Assembly (NCBI GenBank): GCA_947311845.1
Contig: CAMZMU010000062.1
Coordinates: 46,734,156-46,798,155, forward strand
Origin: Poa pratensis
Taxonomy: Eukaryota; Streptophyta; Magnoliopsida; Poales; Poaceae
DNA: 64,000 nucleotides
Direction: 5' to 3'
Shown here: positions 41,443-54,608 of the stretch, piece by piece
How the letters are laid out: each line of letters opens with the position of its first letter
Numbering within the stretch: the stretch's first letter is position 1
The notes under the pieces: generated by a model
The model's input: the letters and a program-made list of their open reading frames with translations, nothing else
The model's database searches: none
Told to the model about the DNA's origin: nothing
Made by a program: the position numbers and the translations under genes

Positions 41443-41454
41443 GCTCTGATACCA
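41443..41454 (-). other. Primer binding site (tRNA-iMet) of gypsy element
   Basis: On the minus strand TGGTATCAGAGC follows the 5' LTR, complementary to initiator tRNA-Met. This confirms the minus orientation. Confidence 0.92.
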
Positions 41455-41457
41455 ACT

Positions 41458-44400
41458 TGTGGCGCCCCGACCCGACTGCTATACAGTGATACTGTGTCCC
41501 GGTTATCCGATACCACCAGACACACTATCAAAGCATAATAGAGAGATCAAGACTTGTGGAACAACTGGCACATCACAGACTCTACGACACAAATCATATA
41601 GTTCAACTCTTATAATAGAGAAAGATAGCAAATGACAACCAGAGGTCACAGACCCAACATTACAACAAGCGGAAGCAAATTAAGTTGTTCTAAACAACAA
41701 GATCCAATTATGGCCTAAGAGGCCTACAAATAAACATCCAGCGCCAGCTGTTCCGGGATGTCCCAAGCTGCCACCTGGGAACCCCAGACTACTCGTCGAC
41801 GTCCACAAAGAACCCACCTTCGAGGTCGGTGAAGTCCTCCTCTGAAACAAAACAAACGACGTTGAGTTCGACGAACTCGCAAGATTATATATAGAGCTTT
41901 AGCTCGATGAGGCTTTCAAAGTTTTATGGCTGTTTTGCATAAAGCTGATTTTATTTATGAAAACATAACTCAAAGGCATCGACTATTCAGAGTATTTTCA
42001 AAAGAGGTAAGAAGTAACTCTTTCTTTGATCACCTTTTCACATCAACCATCATCAACCATGTACCTGTTCATCAAAGGCACCTCCCCGAATCACCCTCGA
42101 GGAAGCTCACCTTGCATCTTGAGTGGTACCTTAGTACCCAGTTTTTAATCATTCCGTTAAGTTATTCTATGATCTTATCGTCCTTTCCCAAGTTGTCCGT
42201 AACCGTGGACACGGCTTTTCGAAAAGATTTACCCTGCAGGGGTGTACAATGTTTGCCACGCGTACCGTCCGGCCCATTACCTGCGCATTAGCTCTCTTCC
42301 TTGGAAAGCCGGCTGGGTGGGAGCGGTGTCGACTTCTCCCTCGTTAAGGACTTTCCAGGATCATCAGTGGCGGCAGGCACGCAGTGCCTCAACACCCTGC
42401 CCCACGGCCACTTATTTTCCTAACACCACCATCCTCATCCCAGTTCAACCACCATCATCACGCACGCGCAAATGGAAGCCCGAACTAGAGGACCCTGGCT
42501 AGCCCCGCCCGAGTTATTTAGTCTATGAGGGTTCCTGTGATTGCATAGGCCTCACGCATGGTTGCACGCTCAGTCTTGGTTCGGGAGGTAAAGAACTCGC
42601 ACCTAGGCGGCGAGAACGAGACAAAGCACCACAACCACAGTGGCCTCTCATCCCCACCTTTTAGCATCTTATTACCTGTTACCACAATTCTCCACCATCA
42701 TCTGAACATTCAACACCTGTTCCAACATAACACATCCATCGAACGGATAAACATGTAACTAAGCATGGCTAAGCATCAACATTGCATAGTTAAGTATCTC
42801 CGGCCAACAATACAAACCTATGGATAATAGGAGGGGAAACAGGTAATGGCATCGGAATCTTAATGCAACTATGGATACTCTAATCCAATAAAATTGACAT
42901 TTGGAACCGCATGCAATATTATAGTGGAGAAAATATTTGCGGAAACTTAGGATAAGATATGCTCAGAGGGGGGATTACGGTTGCCTTGTTGAGCGGAGTA
43001 GTCAAACTGCTCGTCGGAGTAATGATGCTCAACTCCGAACTCGTGATCTACCGGAGAGCAAACAACACCGGAAAGCAGAAACAACAATCAACGCATAGCA
43101 ATTGTGCAATGCATACAAAAATGATGATATGACATTTTAATGCACCGACTTATTATTAATAGCTCTCTAGCAATTTAAATGGGGTGCGGGAATAAATACT
43201 CAACGAGAGAGGGGAACACCCCATATTTATCTTAATGATTCAAGTACCACTAAAAATGCAGTATTTTGATTGTGACCAAATATGCATGATATTGATTGTC
43301 ACGCCCCGAGACCCGGCCCAGTAGAATGACAGCCGCCGTGCATCTATAGACACGAAAGTCTATACACGCGCAAGGCTAGAGAAGCAGGATAAACCAGCAC
43401 AGTGGATCTCAACCAGCTCATTTACTCATTTTTACAGGATTATTACATTTACATAAATGAATAGTTCTCTAGTCGTTCCCATCCAACTGGTCCAGCCTAC
43501 TCCTCGGATACGACGACTTCCGCTGCGAACTCTGATAACATAAAAACAAGGGAAGCAAGGGTGAGTACAACAGGAGTTATACTCAGCAAACAATTCATAC
43601 ACTTTCATATACTTTGTAAAATATACTAGGTTTTCGAAATACGAATAAAGGTTTGTGGTTAAGTTCTTAGTCAGATTAAAAAAAACACATGGTGCCACAC
43701 ATGAAAGTGAGTTTCCCTACCCGGGAATCACAGGGGTGAATATCCACGCTTTTACACTCTTAAGAGGGGTACTCCGACGTCGACAGTCTCGACCAGAACC
43801 GCACAGGATTACAGAACGAGCAGAGCCCTTTGACCCGCTTAGACACCGGACAACTTGACCTACTCATGTCGATCGCTCCTACGGATCCATCACCGACACT
43901 TTCCATTCAAGGGCCGCCCCTCGCGGAGAACTCAGACAGTCCCATACCTGTACTGTGACCGGTACAATATGATCACCTTCGTAACACCAAGTTTTCTTTC
44001 ATAAAAACGTTGAGTTCATTTCCATGTCAACTATACGTGCTAAGCCCGGCTCGTACCGGTGGCTCCTACGGATCCATCACCGTAACGACACCAGCGCATT
44101 AGCCCCGTATATCAACACAAAGCTCATACCACTCAGGGTATCACGCATATTCAATCAAAGCATACTCTACAAAATATACGAGAGATGTAGGAATAGCTTG
44201 CCTCGGTTAAGCTACGCCGTAGCTAGCAAATACTCCAGCTCTACCACGACGGACCGCTCCTGGTACTGGCTCATATTGACATACGAGCATACGCCATGGA
44301 CAGAAGAATACCACCAGCAGAACTCCACTCGCCGACTATCCCATGCTAGTACCTCCACAGCAGATGATTCGCCTCTCATCAACGAATGATCAACAGCACC

Positions 44401-46921
44401 CGTCGGCCGCCACTCGCCGCATGCCATCGCCGGCCTCGCCCTCTAATTCTTTCTCTGTATCCCGGCAGCGTTGCCTCTTGATTAATCTCAGCTCCTCCTC
44501 CAAAAGTCGTAGGTAGCCTCAAGAATACCACCGGGACACATGGAGCGCCAGACACTCGCCGACGCCGACCGGATGCCAGAGCTGGCTAGCTCACTCTCGC
44601 CGCCGGCGTCGCTAGCTCTCTAATCTCTTTCTCTCATCTCTCTGGTCGAGCTCTCTCGAGGTGGTCTCACTCAGCTTGGGTTCACTCGCGGATCGGTGTG
44701 GCGAACTGCAGCTGAGCTGCTCTATTTCTAAGCGATCGATGATCTAAATATCTGACCGCTTGCCGCTTAGCCGACCTGGAGGAATATCTCCAAGGCAAAA
44801 TATCCTGCCGCTCTGCCGATGATCCTTCGGCTCTATCGAGAAGAACTTGAGGACACGTACTGCAGGCCCCCATGCGGCCACTGCTGTGCTGCCAGCAATG
44901 CTTGTAGCATGGCCCACGTAGGGCCCACTTGGGAAATATCTGCCGACTTCCACTCTTCCTTGTCCAACACAACTCTCTCTGGTCTAATATCTGAAGCGAC
45001 GATGCTTTCTGATTAAGAATACTACCTCTAGCTAGTTACCTCGTACTGGTACTAGTGATGCATGCACGATCAAAAGCATATACATGCACATGCACGTATG
45101 AACTAGCTCAATCAATATCAAAAGTGGTTAGCTAAAGTTGCATGCACACATTACCAAAATATTATGGCTTAGTAAAACAAAATAATTTAGAGATAAATAT
45201 AAATTTAACCAAATTAAACGGTAAGCCGAAAAATTCGGGTTATCACATTGATGATTTTAGATCGTTCACAAATTTACGGACAATTTGGTATTTTACACAC
45301 AATTTTCGGATGAACCAAACGAAAGTTATTACATTTATAATCCTCTTGAAATTATGTCCTTTGAATAAATTATTTTAAACCACAAAAGAATGAATTATCA
45401 AATTGGAAAGACAAGGAATGGAATTCATTTGTATTAGGGTTGAAACAAGTTCATCGGATTATCCGATGAATCTGGAATCGGATTATCCGATCCATCGGGT
45501 TCGAAAAACGGCTAAGGACCGGGAGTTTACTCAGTGTTCTGGGGTACTGCTAATTTTCGGATTATCCGGAGTTGACAAATTCGGAATATCCGAGTGACAC
45601 AAAAGTGCTGAAATTTTCTAAGGACCTAAAGTTCAGTTGCACTGGAACTACTCGGAAAATCCGAGTTGTGCTCACCCGAAATATCCGATCGTTGCGGATG
45701 TCGTGAAAACTACTAAGGACGGGAAGCAGCGTCGTACTGGAGGTATTCGGAAATTCCGAATTGTCTCCGGCTCGGATTATCCGAGCAAGCAGAGAGAGCA
45801 CGGCGGCGCACGGCGGCATGGGGTGCGACGGCGACACAGCGGGCAAGGGGAGGGACAGAGGGCAAGGGGAGGTCGCAAGCTCACCCTAGACTGCGTGGAG
45901 GTGCTCGGGAGGAGCTGGGGAGCTCGGACGGCAGAGTATCTCCCGCGGGCGGCGCTCGTGCGGCAGCGGAGAAGATGAAGACGGTGCGGACGATTCCGGG
46001 CGGCGCAGCTCGATTCCTTTGGCGTGGGGAGCAGCACGGCGAGGCGGAGCTGCTGGTGGTGCTCGATTTGTACGGGGTGCGCTCAATCACCGGCGTCGAG
46101 CTCGGCAACCCTGGCGGCCATGGCGCCCGTGGAGGAAGGAAATGGGAGCAGAGGGGCAGGGGAACAAGTGGATAGGGCAGGGGCAGTGGGCCTCGGGGTG
46201 CTGCTTGCTCTCCTTCTTCGCAGGTGGGGCAGAGAGGAGGGGCCAGGCGAGCACGGCGAGCTCGAGCTGGTGCGGCTCGGCCGGCCAGCTCGGTCGCTAC
46301 AGGGAGGAAGGAGATGACCATCTTCTGAAAACCCCCTGGGAATTTTATTTCCATCACGGACAGGTTCCTCCCTAATTACAAAGAGACCCTTGTCTGTTTC
46401 TTTTTAAAACCAGTAGTACTTCTCTGATTTAATTGAGGCATTTAAATAATTTAGAAAATTATGAAATAATTTGTGTGGCCTTTTCATATCATGTGGAAGC
46501 TCCACAAAAATTGGCGCCTCCAAATAAAATGTTTTGAACCCCTTTTGTTTAGAAAGTTGGATATGGCATTTTTGCTAAATTCAAAGATGTTGCTCCTTTA
46601 ATATTTTTAGAGCAAGTTCAAATATTATTTTGGAGCTCTTGGAACTTCCTTGACAAATATAAGAGGACAAGGTATTTGTGTTTTGCAGGTTTGAGTGCTT
46701 TCACGGTTTTGAAATTTGTTGAAGCAAAATTGGCATTTTGTTTGAAGTGGTGCCAAACCACCACAATTCCCTAGCAACAACCACAATTCCCTAGCAACAA
46801 CAACAATTCCCTAGCAACAATTCCCTAGCAACGACATGATGCATGGATGCCATGATGCAAGGAACACAAAAGTGGAAAATTTTACACGGGTTTTTAGGTT
46901 CTCAAACTTCGGGCTGTTACA
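41458..46921 (-). repeat. 5' LTR of gypsy element, interrupted
   Basis: Copy of the 32906-36429 LTR split at 43296 by a solo LTR. Without the insert and its extra 5-bp duplication it measures about 3,508 bp, close to its partner. Confidence 0.94.
43297..45247. mobile_element. Solo LTR (1,951 bp) nested in gypsy LTR
   Basis: Starts TGTCACGCCCCGAGACCCGG and ends GGGTTATCACA, with TTGAT duplicated at 43292-43296 and 45248-45252. The intact sister LTR shows the unoccupied site at about 34750. No internal region, primer site or coding sequence is present, so this is a solo LTR left by recombination between two LTRs, or a very short non-autonomous element. Family not identified. Confidence 0.9.
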
Positions 46922-47324
46922 TTAGCGCCACAGAATGCTCGCATCCACAAGATATGTGCCACATAATTCTCAACAAATTAAAAAAAATTCAAAAAAATCA
47001 GGAAAAAACAAAAAATTGAAATAATTTGGAAAAACCTAAATATTTGTTTTTTTTATTTTTTTAAATATTTTAACCTATCTCAAATGATGACTTCCCGCTA
47101 GGTCACCCATCCTCAAAATTGCTCCAACCCAAGCACGCTTAACTTCTAAGTTCTATTCAGTTCAACTACCCTTATGCTACTAAAGTTCTTATTAATAAGA
47201 AAACCGACTCTCTTCGAGCCGTTATCCCGTCTTAGGGTTTTCTAGTCCTCGGGCGACGCGCAAGCACCGCCGCGAGTTTTGATCGTCGTTCATTGTTTGT
47301 GATCGCGTTTTGGAGTCTGAGACC

Positions 47325-48578
47325 ATGGCGGAGCCCTCTTCGAGCGGATCTCGCCGGTAGGAGAAGATGGAGCCGAGCCAATTATTGGAACGGCTGCACT
47401 TGGAGGAAGACAAGCTAGACAATCTCGTCTGGGAAGATGAAGTTGATGATTTGGAGGATAAGCCGAAGTGGCTCGCCCTTGCGCGAGTCTTGACGGACAA
47501 GAGCTTCAATCAAGGCGCCCTGATCGGCGATATGCGGGGGGCCTGGAGCCCTGCGCGTGACGTGGTTTGGAGGAAAATAAACCCTAACTTGTTCTCAGTC
47601 CAATTCAATTGCCTGGCAGATTGGAACAAAGCATTGCATCAAGGGCCATGGGATTTCCGTGGATCGGCGCTACTAATACAGGAGTATGATGGGTTCTCCA
47701 ATCCTGAAAGTGTTAAACTGGATCGGATCGAGACTTGGAGCCAGATGCATAAGCTTCCAGATGGTGTTTTGAAGAAAAAGGCGTTTGTAGAGAATATGGC
47801 CAAACGAATTGGTGAAGTCCAGGAGATTCAAATCACTCTGCCCAATGGCTTTGTTGGTCAGTTCATCAGGGTTCGTGTTAAATTGGATGTTAACAAGAAA
47901 CTTACGTGATTCGTTAGCTTCTCGAAAAGAGGGAAGACAGGTTTTTTCCAGGTGAAGTATGAGAAGTTGCCGAATTTTTGCAACGCATTTGGTATGATGG
48001 GGCATTGGCATGAGGAATGCGGCACAGGAGAGCACGATGTTTCGAAGTTTGAGTGGGGTCCCTTTATCCTGGCTCCGCGTAGGGGACGAGGGAACGATCG
48101 CAGCTCTGTTACTGGACGGGGTTCTTTTGAATCAAATTATTCTGATGGAGCTATGGGGCGTGGAAGAGGTAATAATCCGATGAGAGGAAGAGGATTTGCT
48201 GGAAGAGGACGGTGGAATACAGGACACACTGACCAGGACCTTGATCCGGATGCTGACATGGATCATGATGATACCCATGATGCTCTAGCGGAGGAGAATA
48301 ATCTTGTTCAGGACCAGAGTTTGTTTCGCAAGCGTCTGGCCATAGATGGAGCCCCTGCTTTCATTACTCCTCCGTCAGATACGGGTGTGGTTTCTGCAGA
48401 AGGCAAGAACGATGACAGTAGTGAAGAGGAGGAACCGGTGGCGAGCGTCGCCGAAAACCCTCACACCCCTCAGAAATCTAAAAACAAGAAGAGAACTAAG
48501 TTACTTGATGGGATTGCACAGGATAACAACTCGAATATGATATCGGCGGCCTCCGAGGAGGCTGACCGGATGCAATGA
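47325..48578 (+). pseudogene. LINE ORF1 (nucleic-acid-binding), two nonsense changes
   Basis: One frame from the ATG at 47325 to the stop at 48576-48578 is interrupted only by TAG at 47358-47360 and TGA at 47907-47909. The second looks like a C-to-T change at a CpG (ACG then TGA). An internal ATG at 47367 follows the first stop. The product has the DUF4283-like fold of plant LINE ORF1 (WSPARDVVWRKINPNLFSVQF, WNKALHQGPWDFRG), a knuckle region and an Arg/Gly-rich tail. The zinc knuckle reads CNAFGMMGHWHEEC, with Phe where the second Cys is expected. ORF1 proteins coat the LINE RNA. Confidence 0.88.
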
Positions 48579-51500
48579 TGATACTAGTGTGGAACTGTCG
48601 CGGTATGGCCAGTACCGCGGCTTGGCTCTCCTTGTTGGAGCTCCAGGTTAAATTTCGGCCAGATGTGATTTTTTTGTCCGAATCACATCTGAACAAAGCT
48701 AGCGCAGTTAAGTTGAGAAGGAAGTTGAAGATGGACCAGTTCGCAATTTTTGAGAGTGATGGAGCGAGTGGGGGGCTTCTACTTTACTGGAAGTCCCCAG
48801 TTGTGATTCAACCGATGGACATTCAAGCGAATTTTATTGACGTAGCAGTCTGTAATACACATGATGATCTATGGAGGTTAACTTGATTTTATGGGGAACC
48901 GAAGTGGGAAGATAAACACCTATCTTGGGAATACTTGCGTAATATGAAACAAAACGCAGATATGCCTTGGGTTGTTGTTGGTGATTTTAACGAGATATTA
49001 TATTCTCATGAGAAGGAAGGGGGGCTCCTAGACCCCTTCGTATGATGCAAGCATTCCGAGATGCCCTGGCTGACTGTGGGCTTGAGGACATGGGGTACGA
49101 AGGAGACCAATTTACGTGGAGGAGGAGAGCTATTAGAGAGCGATTGGACAGAGGAGTGTGCAATGCAGGTTTTCATGGATATTTCCCGGGAGCAAAAATA
49201 CTTAACGCTGAACATCATAAATCTGATCATCGACCCTTACTCCTGGATACCGATGGGGAGGAATTTTCTGGTTTTCGGAGGGCTGGCGGTGTAAAGCCTT
49301 TTGAGGCGCGGTGGTTGCATGAGAAGGATGTGCATGTAATTGTGAAACAAGCTTGGGACAAAACGTTAGAAGGCTCAGATTTCGCTACACGTACTGCAGT
49401 GATCCACAAAGAACTGCATTATTGGGACCGAACTGTGCTGAAGGAGCCTCGTAACAAGTTAAGAGAATTAAATAAAGAACTGGAGGAGCTAAAATCTGGT
49501 CCAATGTCTGAGGACAGCTACAATCGCCAACGTGACATCCAAGTTCAGATTGAAGAACAGCTAGAAAAAGAAGAGATATATTGGGTACAGCGAAGTCGAG
49601 CTAATTGGCTAAAACATGGGGATAGAAATACGGGTTTCTTTCACCACTTTGCTACAGCAAGGAAAAAGCGTAATGCCATAAGGAAATTAAAGGATGGGGA
49701 CGGAGTTTGGATGGAAGGAGACGCCCAGATTAGTTCTTTGGCAACTGAGTACTTCAAGGAATTGTTTACTGCGGGAGTTCATGCACCTGCAACTGATGTT
49801 CTCCAAAAGGTAAAACCATTTGTGACTGATTATATGAATGAATCCTTGCTAGCACCGTACACTGAAGAAGAAGTTAAGAAAGCGTTGTTTGCGATCGGGG
49901 ATCTTAAGGCACCTGGCCCCGACGGTTTACACGATATCTTTTATAAAAAGTTTTGGGATCTGCTGGGAGTGGAACTTACAAAAACAGTGATGTCGGCTGT
50001 TAACAGTGGAGTAATACCTGAGGGGTGGAACTTGACTACCATAGTGCTAATCCCAAAAGTAGAGGTGTCGGAGAGCATTACCCAATTCCGGCCAATAAGC
50101 CTATGCAACGTCATCTACAAGGTTATTTCAAAAATGCTTGCTGCTAGGCTTAAAGTTCTGTTACCTGATATTATTAGTGAGAACCAAAGCGCCTTTGTGC
50201 CGGGTAGGATAATCACAGACAATGTGATTGTTGCCTATGAATGCATACATACTATGAAGAAGAGGAAAGTGGGTAAGAAAGGAATTTGTGCAATAAAATT
50301 AGATATGCACAAGGCGTATGATCGTATGGAGTGGGTCTTTTTGAAGAACATGTTGATTCGGCTAGGGTTTGCTGCTCAATGGGTGGACCTTATCATGTCC
50401 TGTGTTTGTTCGGTGAAGTACAAGGTACATATTAATTCTAATGAATCAGAAAATTTTCTACCAACAAGGGGATTAAGGCAAGGGGACCCTTTATCCCCTT
50501 ATCTATTTCTTCTTTGCACCGAAGGTCTCTCTGCCTTGCTGAAACATGAAGAAGATCAAGGTCATCTGAAGGGAGTCCAAGTATGCCGTAACAGTCCTGT
50601 TATTACAAATCTTTTGTTTGCTGATGACTAACTTATATTGATGCAAGCTGATGCGGAAAATGTGAACTCTTTAAAGAGAGTTTTAGAAGAGTACTGTGCA
50701 GCGTCGGGTCAGATGATTAGTGAAGCTAAATCTTCTATATTCTTTAGCCCAAATACCCATGTGGATGACAAGGTTATCGTCTGTCAGACTCTGAATATTA
50801 TGACGGAATCTTTGTCTGATAAATACCTGGGTTTACCATCTATGATTGGTATGGACCGTACTGATTGTTTTCGGCATATTATCGATAGAATTGCCAAATT
50901 GGTGGCTGGTTGGAAGGAAAAATTTCTCAGTTTGGGGGGGGGGGGGAGAAGCTCTTCTCAAGGCGGTTGCCCAAAGCATCCCAACGTATGCGATGAGTGT
51001 GTTCAAATTCTCAAAACAAATCTGCAAGGGAATCACTGACGCAATGTCGCATTATTGGTGGGGTGATGAGGAAAATCATAGGAGAATGCATTGGTTTGCC
51101 TGGTGGAAAATGTGTGTGCCGAAAGGACAAGGAGGTATGGGGTTTCGAGATATTCATTGCTTTAATTTAGCTCTTCTCGCTAAACAATGTTGGAGACTAC
51201 TTGAGCAGAGTGACTCCTTATGCGCCAGGGTACTACGAGCAAAATACTATCCAGAGGGAAATATTTTAACAGTGGAGTTGAAGAAGGGCTCCTCTTATGT
51301 TTGGCAAAGTATTTGGGCTGGGGTACAAACTTTCAAGAAAGGATGTATATGGAGAGTTGGAGATGGTATGGACATCAACATATGGGAGGATTGTTGGATC
51401 CCGAGTAGCCCAGACAGAAAGATTATGACTCGCCATGGAAATATTGTCTTGACTAAGGTACACGAGCTAATTGACCCGGTCACGGGTCAATGGGATGAAG

Positions 51501-52694
51501 AACTGATTCGTGAAATTTTTTGGGGTATTGATGTCCAAAGAATACTACAGATTCCCCTACCTAGGCATGATGTTTCCGATTTTGTAGCTTGGCATTTTAA
51601 CAGGAGCGGACGGTTTTCAGTTAAATCAGCATATCATCTTGAATGGGAAGCTCAGTTTGGTGAGAAACTCAGATCTGTGGAAGGCCAAGGTACAACCTAG
51701 TTAAATCCGGTGTGGAAGGGTTTATGGTCGCTGAGAGTACCAGCTAAAATCAAGATATTCATGTGGAGATGCATGAACGGATCTATCCCATGCTACTGTA
51801 TTCTTGCTAATCGCCACATGAGAAGTAGTGGGCAATGCGAAATATGCAGAGATGGACCTGAAGACATTAGACATACGCTATTTGAATGTCACCACGTTGA
51901 TAATATTTGGAACGAATTGGGCTTGAAGGAAATCACTGAACAAGCCAGGTTAGTCGACAGAAGTGGCTCAGCAATGATTGAATCAGTGTTATGTGATGAT
52001 AGACACCGCAAAACTTATATGGAACCAGTGGCGATCGTCGATGTTTTCTCTGTCACTTGTTGGTACTTGTGGTGGCAGCGTAGACAAATTGTGAAGGAGG
52101 AAAATATTGCAGATGCTAAGAGGACAACGCTATCTATACAAGCAATCGCAATGAATTTTGCTCGAGCTAATAAGAAAGGAAACCTAATTAAGAAGCAGGG
52201 TTCGTGGGTAAGACCCCCCAGGTCATCAGATTCTCAATATAGATGCTTCTTTTTTAGAGTTTGGCCGAGTTGGTGCTGTTGGTGCGGTCGTGCCTGATGA
52301 CGCAGGAGCTTTTGTTGGAGCTTCATGTAAGAGGTTTTCAAATGTGTTTGATGCAGAGGTGGCGGAATCTGTAGCTCTACGTGAAGGTCTTCTGGTGGCA
52401 AAACGGTTAGCTTGCCACAACCTCATTATCCAGTCAGATTGTGCAGCAGTTGTGGATGCTTTTAATTCTGGGATAAGCTTATCTTCAGTGTCAAGCCCTA
52501 TTTTGGATGAGTGCCGAGATTTGTCACTAGATTTCGGTAAGGTAATAGTCCAACTTTGCAGTAGAGAGTCTAATTCTGTAGCACATGAGCTTGCTAAGTA
52601 CGGTAGGGACAATCCACTGACTTTGTTGTGCGATGTTCCTCCCGATTTTATTCTACCACTCTTGGTAAACGATGTAACGATTGTTAACGATTAA
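48575..52694 (+). pseudogene. LINE ORF2: endonuclease, reverse transcriptase, RNase H; disrupted
   Basis: The ATG at 48575 overlaps the ORF1 stop. APE-type endonuclease: WNCRGMAS, FLSESHL, GDFNEI, SDHRPLLLD. RT: LKAPGPDGLH, FRPISLCNVIYK, QSAFVPGRIITDN, KLDMHKAYDRMEW, RQGDPLSPYLFLLC, FADD. Then a zf-RVT region (CEICRDGPEDIRHTLFECHH) and RNase H (QSDCAAVVDAFNSG). Lesions: TGA at 48884-48886, a frame change in a six-G run near 49016-49022, TAA at 50629-50631 directly after FADD, a frame change in a run of G at about 50935-50946, TAG at 51698-51700, and a frame change near 52250. No active protein can be made. Confidence 0.93.
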
Positions 52695-53706
52695 AACCTG
52701 CAAGTTTCAGGCGCACTCTTTACCTTACCATGGTACCTAAGGGGACTGGAAGGTTTTTAATGAGGCGGCTTGCTGACTTAATATATATAGTGTTTTACCT
52801 TTCAAAAAAAAAGTTCTTATTAATATAAGTATCATATCAATCCTCTTAAGCCTTGTATGTGTATATATGTGTGTAGATGTGTGTGTGTAGTTTATGTGTG
52901 GTATGTGTATATATGTGTGCTTTTAAATTTCGAAAAAAACAAAAACTTCAAAAGTTTCAAAAGGAAATTCAAAATTTTCAAAAAATTCAAAAAAATTCAA
53001 AAAATCCAGAAAAATTCAAAAAATCCAAAAAAAATCAACAAATCCAAAAAATTCGAAAATTTAAGAAAAATGTATTTTTTAAATGACAAAAAAATAAAAA
53101 AATAAAAAATTCGAGATTTTTTCCCTCTCATGCATGCCTACCCCCGTGGATACCTTTTTTAGTTTTGTAGAAATAAAAGAAAATGATAAAATCTTCAAAA
53201 AATAAAATCCTTAGAGATGTAGTTAGGTTTTAGTGTCTAGTTGGTATAGAAATTTTGAAATATGAAATTTGATCTTTTTTTGCAAAAATAGAAAAGAAAA
53301 TTTAAAACGGCCATAACTTTTGCATACGACGTTGAAAAAATGCGTTTAATATATCAAAAAAAAAATTAGAGTAAAATTGGAGTTCGATTTCACCGGGGTT
53401 ACCAAGTGAACTTTTCTCAGATTCTCGAAATTTTAAAAGGAAAAAAGTTATTTCAGAAAGAAGATTTTTTCTACAATTTTTGTTTGTTTTTGGATTTTTT
53501 GAAAATTTTGAATTTCCTTTTGAAACTTTTGTGACGCATATAGCAATATGGGCCACAGAAATGTGTATTTCTATGGCGCATCGCGCATGTGGTTTACGTG
53601 CGCCACAGAATTCCAGAATTTCTGTGACGCATGCAGAAATATGCGCCACAGAAATTTTGGTGCGCCACAAAAAGTGGTTCCACCTATAGCCGTTTTCCTA
53701 CTAGTG

Positions 53707-54481
53707 TTAATTGGCTCATATGGGATTCACATAGTCTAGCCGTAGATCATATAGTTAAAGCTTCTTCGGTATTGTGTTTGTCGTGCTTCCATGCATCGGT
53801 ACACAACAAAAAATGGTGTCATGAATTATTTCAGGATTTAGTTCACAATCTGTAAAATTGTCATATGTGTAGGCTTATTAATTGGTTATGAAACACAATC
53901 TCAAGCTTAGAATCGTTTGACATAATCTTCGTGAGCTTTAAGTCATGCCGTTTGAACAAGTAGAATTGTGGTTTTTTTAAAAAAAAAATTGTAAGAGAAC
54001 TAGACAAGGTATCATGGTGTAATATAAAGCTAGCTATCATATTAACACCTCTTGTGTATGTGCTAGGTTCTTTTCCAGTGTAGGCTAACACACGCCTGTG
54101 TACGTCAATATGTTGAGCTGAAAATGCATATTCATTATTCATTTAATTTTTTTGGTACATAACACAAGAATTAGGTTCTTAACTAGCCTCACGTTATCGA
54201 GGACGAGCATATGGCTCCCGGGCTGGAGCCCAGAATCTTCAAAAAAAAAAAAGTTCCAAACATATTTGAATGTTTTACATGGGTGCATAGAGATGATTTC
54301 TATAACGTGCCCTATATTGTTGGAAAATATGATGTATTTTGAGCTACATGACAATTCACAAGAACGTGGCTCTAAGTAAGCATTTAAAAATTCATTTTTA
54401 ATCTTCACATTATTTTGTGTAGGTCGCATATGAGTGCATAATTCAATGAAACTTTATGGGTATATAGTAAACAATCATATG
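53707..54481. other. No confident feature; A/T-rich, fold-back hints
   Basis: Sequence with A and T runs (53970-53990, 54239-54252). The segment ending TTTTGTGTAGGTCGCATATGAG (about 54412-54434) resembles part of the fold-back near 5250, which suggests a decayed MITE. No gene is visible. Confidence 0.4.
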
Positions 54482-54483
54482 TA

Positions 54484-54606
54484 CTCCCTCCGTCCAAAAA
54501 TAAGTGTCTTAGATTTGTCAAAAGGTGGATGTATCTAAACATGAAACATGTATAGATATATCCACTTTTGTGCAAACTTGAGACACTTATTTTGAGACGG
54601 AGGGAG
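54484..54606. mobile_element. Stowaway MITE
   Basis: CTCCCTCCGTCCAAAAATAA at the left and TTATTTTGAGACGGAGGGAG at the right form near-perfect inverted ends, flanked by TA at 54482-54483 and 54607-54608. 123 bp, the same length as the copy at 25292. Confidence 0.96.
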
Positions 54607-54608
54607 TA

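Larger units (their letters stand above)
32906..46921 (-). mobile_element. Ty3/gypsy chromovirus-type retrotransposon with nested solo LTR
   Basis: Long LTRs at 32906-36429 and 41458-46921 are flanked by the 5-bp target duplication TTAGC at 32901-32905 and 46922-46926. On the plus strand each starts TGTGGCGCCCC and ends GGGCTGTTACA. The interior (36430-41457) encodes gag-protease-RT-RNase H-integrase-C-terminal chromodomain-like region on the minus strand. That order and orientation make the right LTR the 5' one. The right LTR is enlarged by a solo LTR at 43297-45247. Many small indels separate the two LTRs, so it is older than the copia element. Long LTRs and the C-terminal region suggest the Tekay/Del group, which is inference. 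Confidence 0.95.
47198..52809 (+). mobile_element. Full-length L1-type LINE
   Basis: Flanked by the 16-bp target duplication AAAGTTCTTATTAATA at 47182-47197 and 52810-52825 and ending in a short A run. It contains a 5' leader, ORF1 and ORF2 with endonuclease, RT, zf-RVT and RNase H domains. Long variable TSDs and a 3' A tail are the marks of target-primed reverse transcription. All domains are present but both ORFs are broken. Confidence 0.95.
46927..53706. mobile_element. CACTA remnant, right end intact, split by a LINE
   Basis: The right end reads CGTTTTCCTACTAGTG, a CACTA terminus, preceded by TGTGGCGCACC-type subterminal repeats (53530-53680). The left part (46927-47197) has GCGCCACAGAAT-type repeats, then sequence matching the complement of the 1861-3122 element (for example GGTCACCCATCCTCAAA, about 47100-47120). 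So it is a relative of that element in opposite orientation. A complete LINE occupies 47198-52809. The left terminus is missing: the gypsy TSD at 46922-46926 abuts the repeats and no CACTA end is visible left of 32906. Confidence 0.82.
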
